From Dolomedes plantarius (Eukaryota > Arthropoda > Arachnida > Araneae > Dolomedidae), in the NCBI GenBank assembly GCA_907164885.2, contig OU015498.1, forward strand, positions 88,394,142 to 88,458,141: DNA of 64,000 nucleotides, written 5' to 3'. A program made the position numbers and the translations under genes. Positions within the stretch are counted from its first letter, which is position 1; every line of letters begins with the position of its first letter. Shown here in pieces: positions 50,121-63,162 of this stretch. The notes under the pieces are model-generated. The model was given only the letters and a program-made list of their open reading frames with translations. It had not been told where the DNA came from and made no database searches.

Positions 50121-51213
50121 AGATAAAGCAGCCAACAACTATGCTATAATTTGTAAAAAATATTTTGCCTTATGTTTAAAAAAACAGTTAGAAAATAGTG
50201 ATCTTTTTCAGCCATTAAAAGAAACTACTAATATTATTATTAAGAAAATCATAGCTAAATATAAACTACTAGGTATTTCATCTAACATTTATCATTTTCC
50301 TTATATAACTTTAGTTCCAAAATTTCATAAAACACCTATTGCTTTTAGAGCAGTAACCTGTGGTCATAATACTTATGCTACAAATGCAAGTAAATTATTA
50401 TTAAAATACCTTAAATTAATCTATAAAAATATAACATCTGGAGTTTGTGGTATAATTTATAATAGCTATAGTCTAATTAGAAAACTACAAACATTAGATA
50501 ACTGTAAATATATTGTAACTTATGATTTTAAAGATCTATTTAATAATATTGATATAATTGATTTAAATAGAATAATCATAATGTTAGTACAAAATAATAT
50601 TCAATACTTAAACAACGAAATTAAACTAACTCGTTTCAATAGGCTCCTAGAATTAGTAACTAAACATAATTACATAGTTCATAATAATAGTATATACTTA
50701 CAGTCCAAAGGTGTACCACAAGGTGGTAATGCTTCAAGTATGCTAGCTAATTTATACTTATATTATTTTGAAATTAATAATATAGAAAATAGCAATTACA
50801 ATATATTTAGATATATAGATGATATAATAGTAATTAATAAAAGTAATAACCCTATAGACTTAAATTTTTACCCTCCTAATTTGGAACTAATTAAAAGTAG
50901 CCATGATAATATTAATGTAAACTTTCTAGATATTAATATTAAATTAAGTACTAACAATAAATTTACTTTTGACTTATACGACAAAAGATCTGACTATAAT
51001 TTTAATATTGTTAAATTTCAAAATTATCTAACCTGTTTACATAAATCTGTTTTTAATAACATTATTGTAAATCAGTTAGTTCGTATAAATAGGCTATGTT
51101 CTAAAGACAATAGGATTAAGCATATTATAGACTTGAAAGCTGTGCTAACTCGTAATAATGACCCAGTAAGTCTATCCAAAAACATAATTAGTTGTTTTTG
51201 TTTTAATGAATAG
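50116..51213 (+). CDS. Reverse transcriptase, Penelope-like or related, N-terminally truncated
   Basis: The frame is open for 365 codons from just after the TA tract (stop at 50113-50115). The first Met (50581) is internal to the domain, so the annotated start is the open edge, not a real start. In order it shows NVDKAANNYAIICKKYF, LVPKFHKTPIAFRAVTCG, IVTYDFKDLFNNID (RT motif A aspartates), GVPQGGNASSMLANLYLYYF (motif B) and YIDDIIVI (motif C, DD intact), then FLDINIKLS and YDKRSDYNFNIVKF. The PK-H-K and FLD-I blocks are like those of Penelope-like RTs. No GIY-YIG endonuclease follows; the frame ends at CFCFNE. Codon use is extremely A/T-rich. It could be another little-described RT lineage; I am sure only that it is an RT. 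Confidence 0.8.
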
Positions 51214-51624
51214 TTTGTTCTGTTGCATTAATAAGTTAAACATAACAATAGGTTAAAATAAAAATAATAACTACTAAAAACAAAAATAAAAATCATAAGA
51301 AAAATAAAAAAATAATTAACTCATAGTAGTAACAATAATAAAAACTAAATAAATAAAGGAATAATAGTCTTAAAATATGGTAACCTAAGTAAGTCTGTAA
51401 CTGAGTATCCACTACCTCAATGGTTGCAAGTTATATGACGTCAGTCATCTTGCGGTTACAAGTTCTTAACTTCCACTCTGACTAGCGCCAGGCTTGGTGT
51501 TCTTTGGTTAAGTACTTTTATTCAAACTTAATTCATTTATTATTCAATTCTTCTGTTAATAATGGATTGTACGGTGTCTGAGTGTGTTTATTTAATAGAT
51601 CATACTCATCAGAAACAATCCATT

Positions 51625-51674
51625 GGTTTTTAGACAGTATTGACACCGCTGATGAAGAAATGCTGTCAAAAACC
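51625..51674 (+). ncRNA. Candidate structured RNA hairpin in RT element 3' region
   Basis: GGTTTTT(A)GACAG (51625-51637) pairs with CTGTCAAAAACC (51663-51674): 12 base pairs with one bulged A. The 25-nt loop contains CACCGCTGATGAAG. CUGAUGA is the first conserved box of hammerhead ribozymes, which are known in Penelope-like elements. The expected helix II plus GAAA box is not clear (GTCAAAAAC), so if it is a hammerhead it is decayed. Confidence 0.4.
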
Positions 51675-51759
51675 TTATTCATACTTTTCTTTACATGTTG
51701 GATGTTCCTGGCTTCAAGTAGCTTTAGAGCTATTACTGGTTTTCTCTTTCATCTTATTC

Positions 51760-51768
<9 letters not shown>

Positions 51769-51810
<42 letters not shown>
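51769..51810. repeat. (TA)n, right flank of RT fragment
   Basis: About 42 bp of TA following ATTCTTATT. Confidence 0.95.
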
Positions 51811-51815
<5 letters not shown>

Positions 51816-51922
51816 AAATATTAATTTTATTTTAAGGCTATCTCCGGACCATAAAACGCAACCCAATTTTAAGTCGATATTTTTATGTAAAAAGGTGCGG
51901 TTTATAGTCAGAAAAATACGTT

Positions 51923-52689
51923 ACCTTAAAAAACAAACTTTTACGGGAGGTATTTTTTTCACAGAAAATCTTCCCCTGGTTGCCGTAAACATAGCTCATT
52001 ATCGGCCCAAAGCATTGCGATGTTCAACAAGATTGTTATACAAATCGGTTGTTGCTGGAAATGCTCAGAAAGACATCTCTAATTAAAAGATCTTCCGAAA
52101 AGTTCTCCCGCGTTAACAGTCACACATCTTTAAAACATAATACATTGCTAAATTATGACGAATTCTGATAATGCACAATAATTCCTAATAACATCATGAA
52201 GGCAGTGAAATGGATTACGTTATTATAACGACTTCTCAAAACATTATCTCGTAAAAATGGGGGGAAAACAAAAACAGTTAAAGAATAAACAGACAGAGGC
52301 TGAAGTATTTCCATAGGCTCCTTAAATTAGATAAATAAGAAAGAAGCATTAAGTTTTACATTTAGAACTTCACTTACACGCTGTGACGTAGGCAGTAATA
52401 AGACAAGCGTTTCGCTTCAATTACTTAACTACGCCACCTTAAACAACTACAAACTACAACTACACACTACAACTACAAAAAGCAAGTATGTACAGCGAGT
52501 TAGAATTTACATGTTAGAGATGTCAGGACGGCTTCGGGTTCACAGACCAACTCTGGCCTACAGGCCGAAAGACCAGCAGAGCTGCGTCCTCTCCGGCACT
52601 CAAAACAGATCTCTCTCTCGTGGAGTATTGGGGGTCTTCTTTTATACGGTCGGCGAATTCAAAAGCTTTCTCTGGCGTTTTAAGTGGTC
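51923..52689. other. No gene recognised; possible retroelement-derived sequence
   Basis: 52380-52690 is GC-richer (CTCTCCGGCACTC, GGGGGTCTTCTTTTATACGG). It precedes a block repeated at 56876. It may be an LTR remnant, but I cannot define ends. Confidence 0.35.
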
Positions 52690-52845
52690 GTAAGGGTCCA
52701 AAGTTTATGGGATTCCACATGTCGCTATAGTGTCAAAATTCTGGAGAGCCCTCGAACCACTCAGGTATTTATGCTTTTTTTAACGTCAGAAACGCATATT
52801 ACACGAAATTTATGGCCTCTTATCCTAGAGTTTATGAGACCGCTC
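52690..52845 (+). repeat. Dispersed repeat, copy 1
   Basis: Shares AAGTTTATG, TATAGTGTCAAAATTCT, GAGCCCTCGAAC and TTATGGCC in the same order with 56876-57015, at roughly 75-80% by eye. Confidence 0.7.
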
Positions 52846-53106
52846 AGTTTAACATTTCGCCGATAGATGACATGTTCATGTTGAGGGGTAGGAACGAGCA
52901 TCACAGACTTATATAATTACAATTTCGTGGAGTAATGGAGACAACGTCACAACGCATAGCACAAATAGAGAAACACTGGCATGTACTGAATCTACATTTT
53001 ACAAAAATTAATTTTTTCGAACTGTAATAAAATATAAAACTAAATTTAGTTATCATATATCTAACTTTTTTTGTTAAACTGTATATTCAGCTCTCGTGTA
53101 TTAGAG

Positions 53107-53810
53107 CAGGGGTGAGCAAAATTATTTTGACTGTGACCCACTTTCTTTAAATAAAAAACCCTCGACCCCCAATCAATTTTTTTTGGTAGAAACACAATTT
53201 TTAAAAAAAAATTATGAAATGTTAACAAATAACACACACACACACACACACACAAAGGAAACTGTGCATTTTGGGTATATATTTATTTTACATAATAACA
53301 ATAAAAAATGTCTCGCGTATTATCTGCACTTGTTTATGGTAAATTGGCACCTAATTTAACGCCATATCATTTCTGTGCTCAGATGGTAAAATGTTATAAG
53401 AAATTTACGTGACAGCAATTATATGATTCAAGATGTCACGAAAAATCATTAATTTGTTTTACATGAGCAAACGTGGTACCAATGTTTCAGAAAAATGGTT
53501 GGCTATTACTTACAGTAGTCACAGTAAATGGAAAATATCGGCGAACGAGAATCCGGAATGGGAAAAACTCAATTTTTTTCCTAAAAGTTTCTTATAACAT
53601 TTCGCCATCTGAGCACAGATTTGTTAACATTTGATAAATTAAATTAAAAAATTACAAATATGTTAATTTTAGAAAATTTAAAGCATTTCTTTTAAATAAA
53701 TCATTCAATATGACAAAAATTTTCTTCAAAATATCCGTGACCCTTCCAATTTTTTTCACGACACCCCCTCACCCCCCAGGGTGTCTGGACCCACAATTTG
53801 CGCCCCACTG
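53107..53810. mobile_element. hAT-type element with perfect 8-bp target duplication
   Basis: Starts CAGGGGTGAGCAAA and ends TTTGCGCCCCACTG. TATTAGAG occurs exactly on both sides (53099-53106 and 53811-53818). No transposase. A smaller MITE (53373-53618) is nested inside it. Confidence 0.88.
53373..53618. mobile_element. MITE nested in the hAT element
   Basis: CTGTGCTCAGATGGTAAAAT and the complement of the other end (CTGTGCTCAGATGGCGAAAT) are inverted and continue through GTTATAAGAAA, about 32 bp. Confidence 0.7.
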
Positions 53811-53939
53811 TATTAGAGAACAAAACAAAACAAAAATGGGCAAAAAAATTACACAAAACTAGAAAATGATTTGGCTTCGTTTATTTTCATTCTGGCATAT
53901 GTTTGGCCTCACTGCGGTTAATTGCAAGGGGCACATATC
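53648..53939 (-). repeat. Right arm of inverted duplication
   Basis: Complementary to 49345-49640. Contains the right end of the hAT element, its target site and 120 bp of outer flank. Confidence 0.85.
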
Positions 53940-54443
53940 TCAAGCAAAAACACTGTGGTACTCCATACAAGGAGTCAGCCATTTCACAGGTTCAAAGGAA
54001 AGAATTCTGTCCCCGCATGCAGGTTTCGGATACTGGGACAAGTGAGTTTGCATTATCAGCTGTATAGTGGGGAAAAAAAAGAGGTACAAGTTCTTGGAAA
54101 ACTTAATCCATCACGGAGTAGAAGAACAATAATAAAAGAACTTAGCTCATTCGAAAGTGAAATTGGTGACGCTTATCTACACTTCATTATATTAATTGGT
54201 TTCAGAATAATAAAAAGGTTCTTTTTTTCGTGTATTTTTACCAACTGTCTGATAGGAAAAATTTACTTTTATTATTCTATTAAAGACTGTCAGAATAAAA
54301 TATGCAGGTGTTAATAGGTTTGAAGAACGAATTAGTATTAATTTTTTTTTATAACTGTAAATTTTCTGAGGTGTAAAATGGGCTTAAAATGCTCATACAC
54401 ACACACCTTCGAATGAATATACATATAAATAAATAAATAAATA

Positions 54444-54499
<56 letters not shown>

Positions 54500-54978
54500 C
54501 ACGTTTCGTATCCATTTCGTTATTAATTAAAGACATTCGTGGACCGAATGATTAGATGAGATGACAGAGATCGCTTAAATTCGTTCATTTTCATTATTAC
54601 TATCAGAGCTCCAACATAATTATGCAAACCATTATGCAAACCACTCCACCAAGGTTCTCTCTCAAGACATACGTCTTCTCTCTATCAGATCTCTGTGCCG
54701 ACTAACTAGATTTTCTTTTGTTAAAATCCCGCGCAATCTTTCCGCTGATTCATCATGGAATGTTCTCCACATTTCTCTTATGTAACTCTTTATGTAACTT
54801 GCTCCTGCCGAAAAATATCTCTTTTCTAAACAGTACCCGTCTAGTGGCGACCACTATTGCTATTTTTTGCTATTAACAACCCTTCTTCTTTTATGGCGAA
54901 CTTTCGTGAGTTAATAATTTTTGATTATAAATTCCCCTTTTTCCCTAACAAAAGCTCCCCTATATTTTAGTTTTTCCT

Positions 54979-55025
<47 letters not shown>

Positions 55026-55984
55026 AATCTACTGGTCGGTCGACATATACGGCTTATATACGGAAACAGAGAAACGGGCATTCGGCTTGTTGGGTTAAAG
55101 TTTTGTAGTCAGGCTCGAGCAGCATGAAATGCAATCACCCAATCCAATTGGTGGGAATAATACGTTTATTCATCTTGCACATTATGGTTATTTCATATTT
55201 AAACACATTGTAACAAATATAAAAGACTTAAAGCTTTTTACATATTTACAAAGAACAGTGAAAATGGATAATGGTGACCGTTCAATCCACAATTCAGTCT
55301 CTAACAGCACAATTTGACCCTCACACCAGTACAACGGCAAATTTAGTTTCGTTTGTCCACATGACTATCTGTGGTACAATATATTTAGCGATAACCGGTC
55401 GCTTTAGCGAGAAAATGGAAGTAGTTATATAACGGGAAAGCCAAAATTAAAAATAAATAATCAATGGAATATTAATTGAAACTGATGTGGCGTGATTATT
55501 ATAGATAATTAATTTTGGTGGGACTTTATTATTGCAAAATTTCCTCCCTCCCTTCCGGAAAAGACCTGCGAGTGAGGCTAGGCCCAAGCACCATGAGAAC
55601 TATTTCCTTTAAGGTGAGAACAGTCAAAGAAATTTTCAAGAGAAATTTACAAAATTAAGGGGGTAATTTTTCCATGTATTATTTTCTTTTTTCTCATAAT
55701 TGTGCACCTTCAAAGATTACTTTAAAAAATGCAATAAACAATTTGGAAAAATTGATGCTAATGCTAGTAAAAAATAAACAAAATGTAACAAAATATTACA
55801 ATAGAATAATACTTCTAAAAGTCCTGGATATCAATATTAAGCATGAAGCTTCAAAAATTTCATAACAGGGAAAAATAGAATGCCAAAAGACATTTAATGC
55901 CAGCGACAATGCCAGCGACACATTTGTTGTCGCTGACCAATTACATCCAGTTATATTGATTGTTTACACCACTGGATACTTCAA
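53940..55984. other. No gene recognised
   Basis: Contains (TA)n tracts at 54447-54496 (with an ATAA lead-in) and 54981-55022. Short ORFs (130 codons at 53922-54314, 68 at 54921-55127, 63 at 55674-55865) have no domain that I can name. Confidence 0.4.
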
Positions 55985-56285
55985 ACAGGACAATGATCTA
56001 TAGCATAAAGATCACATTGTCCTTAGAGGGTTTGAAGATCATGATGGAGACTTCGGCTTGCTTGGTTGGCTCCCACAGACACTAGATCTCAATTCAATTG
56101 GGCATTTATGGGATGAAGTTAAAAGGGGAGTCAGAAGCTGGATCCAGAATCTTATAGAATTGGAAAGTGCAGTTCACTGAATTTGGTCTCAGATTCCTCA
56201 CGTTACCTATCAATATCTCATAGAATCTAAGCCAATGAGAATCGCAGCAGTATTGAAAGCAAAAGGAGACTCAAAAGAGACCACT
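55985..56285 (+). pseudogene. Tc1-like transposase relic (C-terminal fragment)
   Basis: Too damaged to appear as an ORF. In the + frame FKQDND (second catalytic D region) is followed by a stop. LPQTLDLNSIGHLWDEVKR then stands where Tc1 has the PDLNPIEHLWDE box, and the end reads ESKPMRIAAVLKAKGD, matching the usual [15 protein letters not shown] tail. The catalytic E is G. No inverted ends were found. Confidence 0.7.
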
Positions 56286-56575
56286 TGTGATGGGATCTGC
56301 ATGTGAGACAGGCTGTAGTTTTTATTAAAGAACTGCCATTTCTCAAGTGTCAAGACGAGTCGGTCACGTAACTGCATCAGTTAATCCTCCCAAAATATGC
56401 TTAGTGCTTATTATTTGAAGCCAAAACGAAGGGGTTAAAGCGTTGCTAAGGTTAGCTAGCTTCTTTATTATTGCTAAAACATTTTATTAATAGGGTCAGA
56501 AAATGCAGAGATTATACCTTATAATTCTTTTAAATGACCGCATTGATTAGGGTAAATAAAAGCCCTTTTCGCGAT

Positions 56576-56577
<2 letters not shown>

Positions 56578-56665
<88 letters not shown>

Positions 56666-56690
56666 GTATATGTATATATATATATATATG
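56578..56690. repeat. (TA)n microsatellite with TATG interruptions
   Basis: About 113 bp; pure TA, then GTATAT words. Confidence 0.95.
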
Positions 56691-56875
56691 TAACAAGAAA
56701 ACGCGTCTTCCTAAATTACTTTACTTTAAAGCGTATTATAAATTCTCTTTTTAATAAAGCACAACCCCTTTTCCAAAAATTGCGACCTAAAAGTAAAGTA
56801 AGTATAATTTATCGTAGCCCTGCAGATCATTAAGCAGGCATGTGAAGTATCTGAACTCAATAACATCCCCAGATA

Positions 56876-58407
<1,532 letters not shown>

Positions 58408-58767
58408 GGGCGCGGTGACCCGTTTGGCAAAGACGTCGAGCTAGTGATCTGAGGGTTGCGGGTTCGATGCCGGTCTCTGACAAATCCACCTTCATGTATA
58501 CTAATGGCGACTGGTGCACGTAAAATCTGTCGTGGCTGCAATGTCCTCCAAGTTCTCAAATTTACCTCTGGAGGTGCGGGATCAAGTGTTCTGGTCTCGT
58601 CACTTGACTCGGTTCAAAATTACGGGACCGGCCGTTAGGGGGGTAATGCTGATCCACCTATACGGTGCTCCCAGAAAAATGACCAGCAACACCGCAGTGT
58701 CATATGACGGTAAGGATAATGTCCAAGAATACCGTCTGCCGCATTGGAGAAAAAAAATTAATTAAAT
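58408..58767 (+). mobile_element. tRNA-derived SINE
   Basis: Head GGGCGCGGTGACCCGTTTGG (box A), GCGGGTTCGATGCC (box B). The body is shared with 24493-24830, and the tail (GGGGGTAATGCTGATCC to GCATTGGAGAAAAA) with 21222-21416. Confidence 0.8.
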
Positions 58768-59497
58768 AACTTAACTGTTCTTATGTCTGTAACACAGTAA
58801 TAATATCTCCCGAGTATGCTTGCGAGACGCACTTAGAAATTATACAACATCAGAATACAGTGTTCAAAACAGTAATTTGCAATCACCGTAATCCAGGATT
58901 ATTGTTTACCCATCAAGTCTTTTGACTTCAAAGCTAGCGTCCCAACAAAAATTGCGATGTGGGAAACCTCATAATATGAATTCTACACCTACCCACCCTT
59001 CGTTCTTTTTTTTTTTCATCCAACACACATGCTTTTGGCTATTTGGGCCAACGATGCAGGGTGTTAACCTAGCACGTTTATTTTTATTTTATTTTTCTCC
59101 AGCAAAGCTACTGTCTTATCATCCACGAATACTTTTTTTAACACTTACTACCTAACAGTTAACCACAGTTCTCTCTAACAGTCAACCATTTCTCTAGCAA
59201 CCATCTGTCAAATCAAACCTCATACTACACAAGTTTACAAAAGACTACAAAACCGGCGTCCTGACCACTAGACCATACCGGCGACGTGAGAGAATATCGC
59301 AATGTGAACTCCATTCTCCATATGTTGTCCTTTCTTCTGTATTTGGGATGCAAGCTGCCAAACAACCACCGATAGCAGGAATTTTGAGTGGATTTTAAAA
59401 ACTTACAGTTGGCGTCAAGGGTTTTGGTTTTAGAAAAAATAAGAGGCCATCTTAAGGCTCCTGTGTATTAACCTTAGTGTATTCGCTGATCTCAATG
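58768..59497. other. No gene recognised
   Basis: A 77-codon ORF (58922-59155) shows no domain. The ACTAGACCATACCGGCGAC near 59270 resembles part of a tRNA-derived SINE in reverse. Confidence 0.4.
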
Positions 59498-60126
59498 CTA
59501 TGGAGAAAATTTGTCTAGGTATTGCTAACTTGGATTTAAAGATTTTTTTTTAAGTACTCCGTAACAGAGGAATAAATTTTACACCTTGGGGCATTTTTCG
59601 TTTTAAAAAATGCAAATGATAGTATAAAATTTAAATTATTCGGGGAAAAAATCTAGTATAGTGTGTTTTAAACGCTCATAATTTCCTTTGGTAGACGAAA
59701 TTTATCAATGAATCCTATTGCAAGGTGCAGAAAATTTCAGGCTGTCTGAAAATACCATTTTTATTGGATTATCAGCATTTATGTAGCTGTAAATCAGGGG
59801 TGTCAAGCTTGCGACCCGCGGCGAACATTTTTGCGGCCCGGCCAATATATTGGCACACAATAATATATAATAAAATAACCGACGCAGAATTATAATAAGA
59901 TAGGAAGAATTCGCTGAATGTTTTTTAATTATACTCTTTTTCTGCTATTATTAAACAAAATGCGTATATTTATGTTGAATATACTGTAATTAGGTAAATA
60001 AACCTACGTTTCTATAAATATTGATTTTTTTGCGGCCCACCTATAGTTAAACCTTGTTTGCTTGGCCCAAGTTTGCCTTTGAGTTTGACACCCCTGCTGT
60101 AAATAGTAGACAAATTTTCTCCATAG
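59498..60126. mobile_element. Element with 20-bp perfect inverted ends, carrying a nested hAT MITE
   Basis: CTATGGAGAAAATTTGTCTA at 59498 is matched exactly by the complement of 60107-60126. The hAT MITE 59795-60096 lies inside. Target duplication not visible. Confidence 0.55.
59795..60096. mobile_element. hAT-type MITE, 302 bp, perfect 8-bp target duplication
   Basis: Ends CAGGGGTGTCAA(G/A)CT are inverted. CTGTAAAT flanks both sides exactly (59787-59794, 60097-60104). Confidence 0.9.
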
Positions 60127-60127
60127 G

Positions 60128-60180
60128 TTAACCTTTTCCTTGCGGGGTGGGATAGCATGTACCCCAAGAAGACAGCCCAA

Positions 60181-60236
<56 letters not shown>

Positions 60237-60994
60237 CCCCCTCAGGGGAACAAGGGACCTTCAATATCGTTCTTCTTTAATTTTCAATTTTTTACTCTAT
60301 ACACCACATGAGTATAATTAATATTCTTTTCTACTACAATAAAAATACTCAGGATTCGAAAATAAGTATTTTGTGGAGAAATTAGACCTGTTTATCAAAA
60401 AATTCTTCAAAAATGCTAGAATTTTTCAAAAGGCTCCATGCGTATTCATTTTCTTCTGATATCTTCCAAATTTCCCAGAATTGTTAATTGAAGTGTTTGT
60501 CCCAAAACCGTGCATAATTCTTTGAAATTACAAATATTTTTCAAATTTATAGACCATAAAATAAAGTAAAAACATAAAAAAATAACAGACAGAATAGAAA
60601 AAAAAATTTAAGACTTTAGATTTCTATAAAAAAAAAATTTAAATGCACATTTGTATTTATATACATATAGTAAACTCATAATAAAAAATTTAAAGACTCT
60701 AATTAATATAGAATGCGTACAGAGCATTTTGAATAACGTTAGCATTTTTGAAAAATTTTGAAAAACAGTCATTATTCTGCAAAAAAATCCCTATTTTGAA
60801 TTCTAAGGGTTTTCAATGCAGTAAAAAAGAAAATTAATTATTCTCATTTTTTATATAGAGTTAAAAAATTCAAAATTAAGAAATTCGAGTTTGAAGGTCC
60901 CTTGTCCCCTTAATGGCCGATTTACAAAAGGGGTATGAAATTTCCTGTTCTAAAGAGGGAATCGGAAAAATGGGCCCCGTAAGCTAAAGGTTAA
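60128..60994 (+). mobile_element. TTAA-type MITE with (TA)n core, with nested MITE
   Basis: TTAACCTTTTCCTTGCGGGG to GTAAGCTAAAGGTTAA, with a TA tract at 60184-60234. A second MITE (60245-60908) interrupts the right half at CCCC. Confidence 0.82.
60245..60908. mobile_element. Nested MITE with GGGAACAAGGGACCTTCAA ends
   Basis: GGGGAACAAGGGACCTTCAA on the left and the complement of TTGAAGGTCCCTTGTCCCC on the right are inverted. The interior is very AT-rich without coding. Confidence 0.75.
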
Positions 60995-62318
60995 CATTGA
61001 GGCGAGAGAATCCAATAGGGTTAGTACATAGCAGCCTTAAAATAAGAGAAAAAAACACTTCTCCTTTCCTGCATTTTAATGGATATTTTTTTATAGAGAA
61101 AGGTTAGAAAGCGATACAATCATTTGAACCCATGTCCGAGCTCTCTCAACAGGTCAGACCGCCCTGCACTCCTTATTGTTTTTCTAATGCATTTCTGGAG
61201 GGGTGTGGTCGACTGTCCGAGGAGGGGAGTCCTCAGAAAATAGGATGGCATGCTATCGCTCCAGTATCAGACGCAAATATTTTTTCTTCCTCCCCATCAG
61301 GCCGGCCGAAATGGTTACAATTAAGACACACACACCCTGTTCTTGAACACACCGGACAACACAATGGAACGAGATTCGCCGAGAAATAACGCAGTTCACG
61401 ATTCCATTTAGTCTGTTTGTTGGACGGACTCTTGCATTTTAGGGCAATAGCAGTTTTGAGGCTATAATTTCGAAGTTTTTTAACAAAAATAAAAATTTAA
61501 ATTATAAAATTGGTTTGCGTTGATAGATGGAAAATACTTCCTGCATAATATCTCCTTGGTGTTTTATTCTTGCCGATCTCGAAATGTGCTGTCCAGTAGA
61601 ACAAACAGTCCATTTCAAGAAAGGAAATAGTCAGCTTTACGCTAATTGCGCATGAAATTCGCTGCAGCTTAAAGTAATGATAAAAGTAAAAAGTATTTTC
61701 CTCTATTTTTCCTAAAAAATACTCTAATGACTCGACGATAATAGCAGTTAGCCTTATTTCAGCAAGTTTAAGACGTACGGACGCTTGATGACGTTATTTG
61801 TTCAAGCTGGTCGCAAATTTTTTCTTCTTTCAAAAACTTACCGACATTTTTTTAATAACATGTGGAAATACGTTAATTTTCAAAGAAAATTGTCTTTCTT
61901 ATTGTGAATTTTTACAACGTAGAATATTTTTTTTTCTTTTCTGAATAACTTACCTTTTCTACATATTGAGAGCAGAACTTTCTCATATGACTTTTTATAA
62001 TTTTGAGGAAATAAAAAAAATCAGATAGATATTTTTCAATCTCTGTTCTTCTTATAACGCTGAAATTCCCCTAAAGTCATGCTAATGCACTCTATAGATT
62101 GAGAAGAGACTGTTTTGGGCACATTTCGAAAAAAAACAACTCATATATATTTTGTTTCTTTCGCATTTCTTAAAGGGGTTTTCAGTACAAGATTTACAAG
62201 CAGATGTTGCTTCCTTTTGTCTTTTACCTGCATCCATCTATTATTTTCATTTACAAATTAAAATTATTATGATAATGGTTTCAGTGTCAATAGTGTTAAT
62301 AAAATAAAAAAAAATTTG
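60995..62318. other. No gene recognised
   Basis: 61100-61440 is somewhat GC-richer and holds an 85-codon ORF (61132-61389) that I do not recognise; the rest is AT-rich. Confidence 0.4.
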
Positions 62319-62390
62319 TGGTCTCTTCTAGCGAAACTACCGCGGGTTATTAACGTAGGATTACTTATCGTTGCTTACCTCTTTTGTATG

Positions 62391-62440
<50 letters not shown>

Positions 62441-62610
62441 GTATGTCAAAATTTTGACGCATTTTGGTACTTTTCTTTTTAACTGCTTACTGCTTGCCCA
62501 AGCGATACAGACTGGGTTTGGCGCGCTGCCAAATTTATAACTCGCGACGCAGGACATCTGAAATTTTGCTTTTCGGAGGACCATTATGGCTGAACGAAAT
62601 GCTACGTTAA
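62319..62610 (+). repeat. Second copy of the TTAACGTAGGATTAC repeat
   Basis: Same order of blocks as 2637-2961, including GGGTTTGGCGCGCTGCC and the inverted TTAACGTAG ends (62350 and 62610), here with a TA tract at 62396-62435. Confidence 0.75.
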
Positions 62611-62849
62611 AATGAATTTCCAATTAATTTGTAGTTAATGGATATTTATGTATCCGTCTCAAATTTTTATTAGCGTGCTGTACTCGATATTTGAGTTATT
62701 AAGTATAATTCATATCCATGTTAGTGACGTCCAGACTAATACGTCCAATAATAATCTAATATGACGTCATACCTACGTTGATATCCTCATCAAATACTCA
62801 TTTAAAAAAAATACGACATTGACTTCTAAGCAATATGAAACATAGGCAC

Positions 62850-62912
62850 TTGTCAAACATTCGCCTATACTACGCCCCAGTGTACTGTCCATTTTATTAT
62901 GGGGGCACCATT
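62850..62912 (-). repeat. SINE fragment
   Basis: In complement, CATAATAAAATGGACAGTAC and AGGCGAATGTTTG match the body of the SINE at 43196-43395. Confidence 0.6.
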
Positions 62913-63162
62913 TTATTAGCTGTTTCCAAGCCCTGCAAGATGAAACTAAACTGATATATTTTTAAGGTTTCGTAATGTGCACTTGCTATTATAAGTTACT
63001 ATTATTATAACTCAATTTTATAAACTATAAGAGACCCGCTGACTCCCACCAGATTTTCTCTTTCGTGAACGTCAACAACTATTCTAGCTTGATCTGAACA
63101 AAAATTTTTTTAAATTTTTCCCTGTCCTAAAGTATCGCGGTGACAAGAGCCTCCTATCATAA

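Larger units (their letters stand above)
50115..51764 (+). mobile_element. Penelope-like retroelement fragment, 5'-truncated
   Basis: An RT frame (50116-51213) and about 550 bp of 3' sequence with a strong hairpin (51625-51674) sit between two (TA)n tracts. The frame begins inside the RT domain with no room for its N-terminus, as expected of a 5'-truncated retroelement copy. TA on both sides is compatible with target duplication in a microsatellite. Family placement is by motif only. Confidence 0.6.
49917..51922. mobile_element. MITE with (TA)n core, split by an RT element
   Basis: CCGTATTTTTCGGATCATAA at the left and the complement of the right end (ACGTATTTTTCTGACTATAA) are inverted. Secondary blocks (CGTCCGGTTCATTTTATGGG and CTCCGGACCATAAAACGC) are also complementary. 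Without the RT insertion and TA tracts it is about 245 bp. Confidence 0.7.

Noticed and set aside
53922..54314. 130-codon ORF
   Set aside because: Begins inside the inverted duplication, includes low-complexity and hydrophobic runs, and shows no domain or exon structure.
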